A DNA stretch of 5,106 nucleotides, taken from NCBI GenBank assembly GCA_020049245.1, contig JAIFLB010000062.1:1-5106 (forward strand), read 5' to 3'. Within the stretch, counting starts at the first letter, position 1. The number at the start of each line of letters is the position of its first letter. The stretch comes from Betaproteobacteria bacterium (GTDB lineage Bacteria; Pseudomonadota; Gammaproteobacteria; Burkholderiales; Thiobacillaceae). Made by a program: the position numbers and the translations under genes. A model generated the notes under the pieces. That model worked only from the letters and a program-made list of their open reading frames with translations. It was not told where the DNA came from and did not search any database. Shown piece after piece: positions 1 through 5,106 of the stretch.

Positions 1-243
1 TGCCCCTCGTTCTGGTGGAACCCGGACAAGTTCCTCGGCCCCGCCGCCTTGCTGCAGGGGTACCGCTTCATCGCCGATACGCGTGACCAGTCGACCAACG
101 AACGCCTCGACTTCCTGGAAGACCCGTATCGCCTGTTCCGTTGCCACGGCATCATGAACTGCGTCGAAGTCTGTCCAAAAGGGTTGAACCCCACTGCCGC
201 CATCGGCAAAATCAAGTCGCTTCTGGTGAAACGGGCGTTGTAG
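1..243 (+). CDS. sdhB: Succinate dehydrogenase iron-sulfur subunit, C-terminal part (5' truncated by window)
   Basis: This is the last 80 residues of SdhB, read in frame from base 1 to the TAG at 241-243. The start lies outside the window. SdhB carries electrons from the FAD of SdhA through three Fe-S clusters to the quinone site at the membrane anchor (complex II, inner face of the cytoplasmic membrane). The fragment opens with CPSFWWNPDKF, whose Cys is by homology with E. coli a [3Fe-4S] ligand and whose Trp pair contributes to the quinone pocket. It also has FRCHGIMNCVEVCPKG (about residues 50-65 of the fragment), holding the remaining two [3Fe-4S] cysteines, the last [4Fe-4S] cysteine and the quinone-site His. 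The end, AIGKIKSLLVKRAL, matches the usual SdhB C-terminus, so the 3' end is intact. The next gene, sdhE, starts 8 nt downstream, which indicates an operon. The upstream neighbours are presumably sdhC, sdhD and sdhA, but they are not visible. Confidence 0.97.
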   Translation, partial: CPSFWWNPDKFLGPAALLQGYRFIADTRDQSTNERLDFLEDPYRLFRCHGIMNCVEVCPKGLNPTAAIGKIKSLLVKRAL

Positions 244-251
244 AAACTTTT

Positions 252-518
252 GTGACTGGCGAACCCTCCATCAACCGTCTGCGCTGGCTCTGCCGGCGCG
301 GCATGCTGGAACTGGATGCCTGGTTAACGTGGTTTCTTGATTCCCGATATGCCGATTTACCTGGCGAGCAACAAGCTGTTTTCGTTCGACTGCTGGATCA
401 GGACGATATGGCCTTGTTCGACTGGATCACCGGAGCGTGCGCTTCACCCGCTGAATTCCACAGTGTGGTGGAAGATATCAAAACAACTAGGCATCCAAGC
501 CAAAAGGTAACCAAGAAA
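252..518 (+). CDS. sdhE: SdhE-type FAD assembly factor (DUF339/YgfY family), no stop codon of its own
   Basis: SdhE is a small soluble protein that promotes covalent attachment of FAD to SdhA. The chosen start is GTG at 252, 8 nt after the sdhB stop. It is the only plausible start: the next in-frame ATG is at 303, inside the conserved motif, and the one upstream (141) lies within sdhB. No good Shine-Dalgarno is visible, so translation is probably coupled to sdhB. The 89 codons to the gltA ATG encode the family hallmark CRRGMLELD (about residues 15-23; compare CRRGMRELD in E. coli). They continue with FVRLLDQDDMALFDWITG (about 46-63), matching the conserved RLLxxDDxxLFxW segment. The length matches E. 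coli SdhE (88 aa). The odd point is that no in-frame stop occurs: the frame continues through IKTTRHPSQKVTKK straight into the citrate synthase Met at 519. Identity is secure; whether a free SdhE is made is not. Confidence 0.88.
502..507 (+). promoter_or_regulatory. Probable Shine-Dalgarno for gltA
   Basis: AAAAGG at 502-507 is the only purine-rich, anti-SD-like stretch before the ATG at 519. The spacer is 11 nt, a little longer than ideal. It suggests that ribosomes can start independently at the gltA ATG even though the sdhE frame is open across it. The call is inference from sequence only. Confidence 0.5.
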
Positions 519-1814
519 ATGACCAAGCCAACCGCCGCCACGCTTCAGATCAACGACCAGAATATCAATCTGCCGACCATGCAGGGCTCCTTGGGGCCGG
601 ATGTCATCGACACCCGCAGCCTGGGTAATCAGGGCTATTTCACGTATGACCCCGGCTTCCTTTCCACCGCCAGTTGTTCTTCCAGCATCACCTACATCGA
701 TGGCGATCAGGGCTTGCTGTATTACCGTGGCTATCCGATAGAACAACTGGCTGAACGCTCGGATTTTCTGGAAGTGTCCTATCTGCTCTGGCATGGCGAA
801 TTGCCAAATGCGGAACAGAAGAAAGATTTCGATTACCTGATCAGCCATCACAGCATGCTGCACGACCAGATGCTGTCGCTGTACAAGGGTTTCCGGCGCG
901 ATGCGCACCCGATGGCGGTCATGGTCTCGATCATTGGCGCGATGGCGGCGTTCTATCCGGAAAGCAGCGATGTCGCCGATGCCAAGCAGCGCGAGATATC
1001 CATGTTCCGCCTACTCGCCAAAGTGCCGACGGTGGCCGCCTGGTCTTACAAGTACAACAAAGGCGAGCCGTTTGTTTACCCGCAGAACCACATGGGGTAC
1101 GCGGAGAATTTCCTGCACATGTTGCATGCCAATCCGTGCGAGAAATATGAACCCAGCCCGGTGCTGGCGCGTGCGCTGGATCGCATCTTTATCCTGCACG
1201 CGGACCATGAGCAGAACGCATCCACTTCCACGGTGCGCATGGCGGGTTCCAGCTTCGCCAATCCGTTTGCCTGCATTGCCGCCGGTACCGCCTGTCTGTG
1301 GGGCCCGCTGCATGGCGGCGCGAATGAAGCCGTGTTGAGCATGCTGGCGCAGATGGGCGATGTGTCGCACATCGGTGAGTTCGTCAACCGCGCCAAGGAC
1401 AAGACTTCCGGTTTCCGTCTCATGGGCTTTGGCCACCGGGTTTACAAGAACATGGACCCGCGCGCAGCGATCATGCGGCAGACCTGCCATGAAGTGCTGG
1501 ATGAACTCGGTCTGCATGATGATCCGATGTTCAAGATCGCACTCAAGCTGGAACAGATTGCGCTGGAAGATGAGTATTTCATCGAGAAAAAACTCTATCC
1601 CAACGTCGATTTCTATTCCGGCATTGTGTTGCGCGCGCTGGGCATTCCCACCTCGATGTTCACCGCCATCTTCGCTCTGGCTCGCACAGCCGGCTGGATA
1701 GCGCAGTGGAGCGAAATGGTTGCCGCGCCCGGGCACAAGATCGCACGCCCGCGTCAGCTTTATACCGGTCCGCTGCGTCGTGAATTTGTGCCGATCGCGT
1801 TGCGCGGCAGTTGA
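519..1814 (+). CDS. gltA: Citrate synthase, type II (hexameric, NADH-sensitive class)
   Basis: The enzyme condenses acetyl-CoA with oxaloacetate to give citrate and CoA, the entry step of the TCA cycle in the cytoplasm. Starting at the ATG at 519 gives 431 aa, close to the 427 of E. coli GltA, and the first residues (MTKPTAATLQ) look like a normal GltA start. Visible landmarks are FTYDPGFLST and SITYIDGDQG (about 41-65), YYRGYPIEQLAE (about 68-79), HADHEQNAST (about 228-237), WGPLHGGANEAV with catalytic His265, MGFGHRVYK with His306, and PNVDFYSG with Asp364. These correspond to His264, His305 and Asp362 of E. coli. RPRQLYTGP lies near the C-terminus. The N-terminal domain is the one found in type II allosteric enzymes; NADH sensitivity is inferred from class. 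The same frame is open back through sdhE (252), so a 520-aa SdhE-GltA product is formally possible. The neighbours sdhBE and sucA support a TCA operon. The stop is TGA at 1812-1814. Confidence 0.96.
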   Translation: MTKPTAATLQINDQNINLPTMQGSLGPDVIDTRSLGNQGYFTYDPGFLSTASCSSSITYIDGDQGLLYYRGYPIEQLAERSDFLEVSYLLWHGELPNAEQKKDFDYLISHHSMLHDQMLSLYKGFRRDAHPMAVMVSIIGAMAAFYPESSDVADAKQREISMFRLLAKVPTVAAWSYKYNKGEPFVYPQNHMGYAENFLHMLHANPCEKYEPSPVLARALDRIFILHADHEQNASTSTVRMAGSSFANPFACIAAGTACLWGPLHGGANEAVLSMLAQMGDVSHIGEFVNRAKDKTSGFRLMGFGHRVYKNMDPRAAIMRQTCHEVLDELGLHDDPMFKIALKLEQIALEDEYFIEKKLYPNVDFYSGIVLRALGIPTSMFTAIFALARTAGWIAQWSEMVAAPGHKIARPRQLYTGPLRREFVPIALRGS

Positions 1815-1819
1815 TCGAT

Positions 1820-1850
1820 CCGCGCGCCTCACATGCACTGAGGCGCGCGG
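1820..1850 (+). terminator. GC-rich hairpin between gltA and sucA (no T-tract; possible attenuator or mRNA-stabilising element)
   Basis: A perfect 12-bp inverted repeat, CCGCGCGCCTCA (1820-1831) and TGAGGCGCGCGG (1839-1850), encloses a 7-nt loop, CATGCAC. It starts 5 nt after the gltA stop. What follows is AGTACGTCTGG with no run of T, so this is not a standard intrinsic terminator. It may cause partial termination, block 3' exonucleases and so protect the sdh-gltA message, or set the gltA:sucA ratio. The hairpin is directly visible; its role is inference. Confidence 0.6.
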
Positions 1851-1881
1851 AGTACGTCTGGATATTCCTCAAACCTGATCA

Positions 1882-4659
1882 ATGGGTGTTGCCATGAAGC
1901 GCGACTCACTGCCGCCTACAGCGATTTTTTCCGGTAGTGCGGATTATCTGGATGCCTACCTGGCCGCGCACGAAATCAGTCTGACGGAAATGCTGGCGGC
2001 AAACGCACCCTCTGACGGTGTGGCGACTCGCTTCGCCAAAAAGGAAGCCGTCGAGATTTCTGATTTGCCGCTGTTGAAATGTGAAGCCACCCAGGTGGGG
2101 GTGCTGCAACTGATCAATGCCTACCGATATCACGGTTTTCGAGCGGCTGATCTTGATCCGCTGCATCGCCAGCCACCGCCACATATCCCCGAGCTGGACC
2201 CGGCCAACCATGGCCTGACGCCGGCGGATTTGAATCAGGAATATGAAACCGGCTCCCTTGCCGGCGTTTCCAGCAAGAACGGGCGCGACTCACTGCGAAA
2301 CATCATTGCCCGGGTCAAGAAAGCCTATTGCGGCACGCTATCCGCTGAATACATGTACCTGTGCGATACCCAGAAAAAGCGCTGGCTGCAAAAGCGGCTC
2401 GAAGGCGATTTCGGCGCGCCAGTGATGGATGAGGATTTACGTACCTGGCTTTTGCGCCAACTTACCGCCGCCGAAACGCTGGAAAAGACCTTGCACACCC
2501 GGTTTGTCGGGCAAAAGCGCTTCTCGTTGGAGGGCGCCGAATCGCTGATTCCACTGCTAAATGACCTGATCGAGCAATCCGCCCGCGTTGGTGTGCAGGA
2601 AATCGGTCTTGGTATGGCGCATCGCGGCCGGCTGAATGTGTTGCACAACGTGCTCGATCGTTCGGTCATCGAGCTGTTCGAACATGCAAAACATGAAGAA
2701 ATCGACGATCGCCGCAGTGGCGATGTGAAGTATCACCAGGGTTTCGCCGCCGATCTGGTAACCGCCGGCGGCTCGATCCGGGTCGCGTTGGCGTTCAACC
2801 CGTCGCATCTGGAAATCGTCAATCCGGTGGTGGAAGGCTGGGTACGCGCGCAGCAGCAACGCCGTGGTGACCGCGACGGCAGCCAGGTGATGCCGATCCT
2901 GATTCATGGTGATGCTGCGCTGGCTGGTCAGGGCGTCGTGATGGAAACACTGAATATGGCCGCCACACGCGGCTTCCGCACTGGTGGCACGATCCACATC
3001 GTGATCAACAACCAGATCGGCTTTACCACCTCGGACCCGCGTGACAGTCGTTCCAGCCTGTATTGCACCGACGTCATGAAAATGGTCGAAGCGCCGGTTC
3101 TCCACGTCAATGGTGACGACCCTGAGGCGGTGATTCGCGCCGCCCGAATTGCGCTCGAATATCGCATGTTCTGGAAAAGCGACATCGCCATCGACCTGAT
3201 CTGTTATCGCCGTCTCGGCCATAACGAGCAGGACGAACCGATGGCGACACAACCCTTGATGTATCGCTGTATCCACGCCTTGCCCAGCACGCGCACGCTG
3301 TATGCCGACCGATTGGCTGCGTTGGAGGTGGTATCACCGGAAGAATCAAGCTCGATGATTCAGGCCTACAAGGCGCGTCTGGATGCGCCCGCCAGCCATC
3401 AAAGCGGTGCAAAAAGCCTCTATGCGGCTGATTGGGGGCCGTATCAAGCCACCCATTGGCGCGATGAAGTCAAAACCGCGATTCCCATCAACCGTTTGCA
3501 GGCATTGTCAAAACGCCTGCTCGATGTGCCACTCAATTTCACCCTGCACCCGCGCGTGCAGAAGATCATGGATGACCGGAAATTGATGGGGGAGGGTGCG
3601 CAATCACTGGATTGGGGCATGGCGGAAAACCTGGCCTATGCCAGCCTGCTCAGCGATGGCGTTCCCGTTCGGCTAACTGGGCAGGATAGTGGGCGTGGCA
3701 CCTTTTTTCATCGCCACGCCGTGCTGCATGATCAGAATCGTGAACGTTGGGATGCCGGTGTATTTATTCCGTTGCAACACCTGATTCCAGGGCAAGCCAA
3801 TTTCCTGGTGATCGATTCATTGCTTTCGGAAGAAGCGGTGCTTGGATTCGAATATGGTTACGCCGGTGTGGCGCCGGATCAGTTGGTTATTTGGGAGGCG
3901 CAATTTGGCGATTTCGTCAATGGCGCGCAAGTCGTGATTGATCAATTCATTGCTTCCGGAGAATCAAAGTGGGGGCGTTTGAATGGTCTAACCTTATTTT
4001 TGCCGCATGGTTATGAAGGCCAGGGACCGGAACATTCATCAGGGCGGATTGAACGTTTTCTGCAATTATCCGCGCATGACAATATCCAGATCATTCAGCC
4101 CAGTACGCCAGCACAAATGTTTCATGTATTACGCCGACAAGTCGTGCGGCCTTATCGTAAACCGCTGATTCTGTTTACTCCGAAGAGCCTTTTGCGGCAT
4201 CCGGAGGCGGTTTCTCCCCTGGCTGAACTGGCTAACGGGAAATTCAATACTGTTCTGGACGACGTGAACCACAATTCGACCAATATTGCCCCCGACAAGG
4301 TGAAACGTCTGGTCCTTTGTAGCGGCCGGATTTATTACGATTTGGCACGTGTTATCCGCGAAAAAGGGCTCGAGCAGATTGCGTTGATTCGCGTCGAGCA
4401 GTTATATCCTGTACCGGATAATGAATTGTATACGGTCATTCAGCGCTATCCAGGTCTGCAAGACTTGGTCTGGGCGCAGGATGAACCCAGGAACCAGGGT
4501 GCATGGCGCTTCATGGCACATCATCTGCGCAGATTATGCTCATTGCCCCTGGTGTATGCGGGTAGATCAGAATCTTCAGCGCCAGCAACCGGCATCGCAA
4601 GCCAGCACAAAGTCCAACTTGAGGCCATCATCAATCACGCATTGAGTATGGGTAAATAA
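1882..4659 (+). CDS. sucA: 2-oxoglutarate dehydrogenase E1 component (thiamine-diphosphate dependent)
   Basis: E1o decarboxylates 2-oxoglutarate on ThDP and passes the succinyl group to the lipoyl domain of SucB. The ATG at 1882 gives 925 aa (E. coli has 933). ATG at 1894 (MKRDSL) is equally possible, because neither has a strong Shine-Dalgarno; GGGTG at 1885-1889 would sit very close to the second. Landmarks (numbered from 1882): VLQLINAYRYHGF about 74-86; TYCG-like AYCGTLSAEYMYL about 156-168; GMAHRGRLNVLHN with His247; GDVKYHQGF with His285 (E. coli His260 and His298); FNPSHLEIVNPVVEG about 305-319; ThDP/Mg motif GDAALAGQG from 343 to INNQIGFTTSDPRD at about 375; YRRLGHNEQDEP; GQDSGRGTFFHRHAV 600-614; EAQFGDFVNGAQVVIDQF from 672; HGYEGQGPEHSS from 709. 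All core motifs are intact, so it should be catalytically competent. The N-terminus lacks the usual DPxSVxxxW element. No sucB follows: a terminator comes 43 nt after the TAA. GC content falls in the last third. Confidence 0.96.
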   Translation: MGVAMKRDSLPPTAIFSGSADYLDAYLAAHEISLTEMLAANAPSDGVATRFAKKEAVEISDLPLLKCEATQVGVLQLINAYRYHGFRAADLDPLHRQPPPHIPELDPANHGLTPADLNQEYETGSLAGVSSKNGRDSLRNIIARVKKAYCGTLSAEYMYLCDTQKKRWLQKRLEGDFGAPVMDEDLRTWLLRQLTAAETLEKTLHTRFVGQKRFSLEGAESLIPLLNDLIEQSARVGVQEIGLGMAHRGRLNVLHNVLDRSVIELFEHAKHEEIDDRRSGDVKYHQGFAADLVTAGGSIRVALAFNPSHLEIVNPVVEGWVRAQQQRRGDRDGSQVMPILIHGDAALAGQGVVMETLNMAATRGFRTGGTIHIVINNQIGFTTSDPRDSRSSLYCTDVMKMVEAPVLHVNGDDPEAVIRAARIALEYRMFWKSDIAIDLICYRRLGHNEQDEPMATQPLMYRCIHALPSTRTLYADRLAALEVVSPEESSSMIQAYKARLDAPASHQSGAKSLYAADWGPYQATHWRDEVKTAIPINRLQALSKRLLDVPLNFTLHPRVQKIMDDRKLMGEGAQSLDWGMAENLAYASLLSDGVPVRLTGQDSGRGTFFHRHAVLHDQNRERWDAGVFIPLQHLIPGQANFLVIDSLLSEEAVLGFEYGYAGVAPDQLVIWEAQFGDFVNGAQVVIDQFIASGESKWGRLNGLTLFLPHGYEGQGPEHSSGRIERFLQLSAHDNIQIIQPSTPAQMFHVLRRQVVRPYRKPLILFTPKSLLRHPEAVSPLAELANGKFNTVLDDVNHNSTNIAPDKVKRLVLCSGRIYYDLARVIREKGLEQIALIRVEQLYPVPDNELYTVIQRYPGLQDLVWAQDEPRNQGAWRFMAHHLRRLCSLPLVYAGRSESSAPATGIASQHKVQLEAIINHALSMGK

Positions 4660-4702
4660 ATTTGTGCAACCTTAGATGGAAATCTGCTTTAACTCATTGA
4701 CT

Positions 4703-4763
4703 ATCAGTGAAGCACCAATAAAAAACCCCGCAGTGCGGGGTTTTTTATTGGTGCTTCACTGAT
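4703..4763. terminator. Bidirectional intrinsic terminator formed by a perfect 61-bp palindrome
   Basis: The left arm (4703-4732) and right arm (4734-4763) are exact reverse complements over 30 nt around a single central base, 4733. The core is CCCCGC - AGT - GCGGGG (4726-4740). It is flanked by six A (4720-4725) and six T (4741-4746), so a GC hairpin followed by a U-tract is formed in both directions. On the + strand it ends sucA, whose stop is 43 nt upstream. On the minus strand it ends the H-NS gene, whose stop codon is only 7 nt away. The outer part of the palindrome (ATCAGTGAAGCACCAAT and its complement) extends well beyond what termination needs. The interval 4660-4702 shows no other feature. 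Confidence 0.92.
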
Positions 4764-4770
4764 CTTTCAA

Positions 4771-5082
4771 TCAAACAATCCGGCAATCATCTAGACTTTT
4801 GCCTTGCGCTTCAAGATCGACCACCCAACCAGGGCGACGACCACGCCCCGTCCAGGATTTTCCACTGATCGGGTCACGAAATTTCGGGGCAACAATTCCC
4901 CGGCTTTTCGCTTTGGCTGCGCCAATGCGACTGGAGAGACCCAGATCATCGCCTGAGATGCCAAATTGAACCATCAGCCGTTTGATTTCGGCAATGGCGC
5001 CGGCCATTTCCTGTTTACGAACATCTTCTGCCTTGCGCTTGAGATCTTCGATTTGGGAAAGAATTTCCTGATAAGAAGACAT
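4771..5082 (-). CDS. H-NS family nucleoid-associated DNA-binding protein
   Basis: This is a complete 103-aa protein. Its ATG is the complement of 5080-5082 and its TGA the complement of 4771-4773. H-NS family proteins oligomerise on AT-rich DNA in the nucleoid and silence genes, often horizontally acquired ones. The N-terminal part (about residues 3-40, SYQEILSQIEDLKRKAEDV and onward) is charged, heptad-like and without prolines, as expected for the coiled-coil dimerisation domain. A linker rich in Ala, Lys and Ser follows. The C-terminal DNA-binding domain contains KFRDPISGKSWTGRGRRPGW (67-86), matching the family pattern (Y/F)RDPxxGxxWxGRGRxPxW, where the GRGR loop enters the minor groove. 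This form is typical of betaproteobacterial H-NS-like paralogues such as Bordetella BpH3; no specific gene name is justified. It is convergent with sucA and shares its terminator. The promoter lies mostly beyond the window's right edge. Confidence 0.93.
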   Translation of the reverse strand: MSSYQEILSQIEDLKRKAEDVRKQEMAGAIAEIKRLMVQFGISGDDLGLSSRIGAAKAKSRGIVAPKFRDPISGKSWTGRGRRPGWVVDLEAQGKSLDDCRIV

Positions 5083-5088
5083 CTGTAA

Positions 5089-5093
5089 TCTCC
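5089..5093 (-). promoter_or_regulatory. Shine-Dalgarno of the H-NS family gene
   Basis: On the minus strand GGAGA (complement of 5089-5093) lies 6 nt before the ATG at 5082. This is a near-ideal site that fixes the start codon and suggests strong translation, as expected for an abundant nucleoid protein. Confidence 0.8.
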
Positions 5094-5106
5094 AATAATG
5101 AGTAAG

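Noticed and set aside
141..251. Extending the sdhE-gltA frame upstream to the ATG at 141
   Set aside because: This would overlap the conserved Fe-S cysteine region of sdhB in another frame, and the added residues (MPRHHELRRSLSKRV...) do not resemble SdhE. GTG 252 gives the expected SdhE length.
1011..1838. 275-codon open frame on the minus strand opposite gltA
   Set aside because: It lies wholly antisense to the well-conserved citrate synthase. The translation is rich in Arg, His and Ala with no recognisable domain, as expected for a shadow frame in GC-rich coding DNA.
2557..3276. 239-codon open frame on the minus strand opposite sucA
   Set aside because: It is antisense to the ThDP-binding core of SucA. 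Its composition (many His, Arg, Asp) and lack of domain or ribosome-binding site mark it as a shadow of the sense codons.
3811..3960. Near-repeat of 20 nt (ATCGATTCATTGCTTTCGGA at 3811 and ATCAATTCATTGCTTCCGGA at 3941, 18 of 20 identical)
   Set aside because: The two copies are read in different frames within conserved SucA sequence and encode unrelated residues at their normal family positions, so the likeness is probably chance.
4660..4702. Short AT-rich stretch after sucA, considered for a promoter or small RNA
   Set aside because: It is only 43 nt long and ends in the terminator. No convincing -35/-10 pair is present and there is no downstream gene on this strand before the terminator.

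Overview
The window is a piece of a proteobacterial TCA-cycle operon, most likely from a betaproteobacterium. The evidence is the order sdhB - sdhE - gltA - sucA on the + strand, a type II (hexameric) citrate synthase, and a convergent H-NS-like gene whose C-terminal motif (RDPxSGKSWTGRGRRP) is typical of betaproteobacterial H-NS paralogues. I cannot place it below class with confidence.

Layout: 1-243 is the 3' end of sdhB, the iron-sulfur subunit of succinate dehydrogenase. After an 8-nt gap, 252-518 encodes SdhE, the flavinylation factor for SdhA. SdhE has no stop codon: its frame runs directly into the ATG of gltA (519-1814, citrate synthase). A perfect 12-bp GC-rich hairpin without a T-tract lies in the 67-nt gap before sucA (1882-4659, E1 component of 2-oxoglutarate dehydrogenase). 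At 4703-4763 there is a perfect 61-bp palindrome that works as a bidirectional terminator between sucA and a convergent H-NS family gene (4771-5082, minus strand). The start region of that gene lies at the right edge of the window.

How the genes work together: citrate synthase brings acetyl-CoA into the cycle, SucA performs the rate-limiting decarboxylation of 2-oxoglutarate, and SdhB passes electrons from succinate to quinone. SdhE matures the flavoprotein partner of SdhB. Co-transcription lets the cell adjust cycle capacity as a unit. The H-NS-like protein is a separate transcription unit and has no evident functional link.

This is mostly ordinary core metabolism. The points worth a second look are the open sdhE-gltA frame (real fusion, sequencing error or recoding), the absence of sucB and lpd directly after sucA, the unusually long perfect palindrome at the convergent junction, a shortened and divergent SucA N-terminus, and a fall in GC content within the 3' part of sucA. 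I saw no CRISPR array, tRNA, rRNA, transposase or clear novel system.
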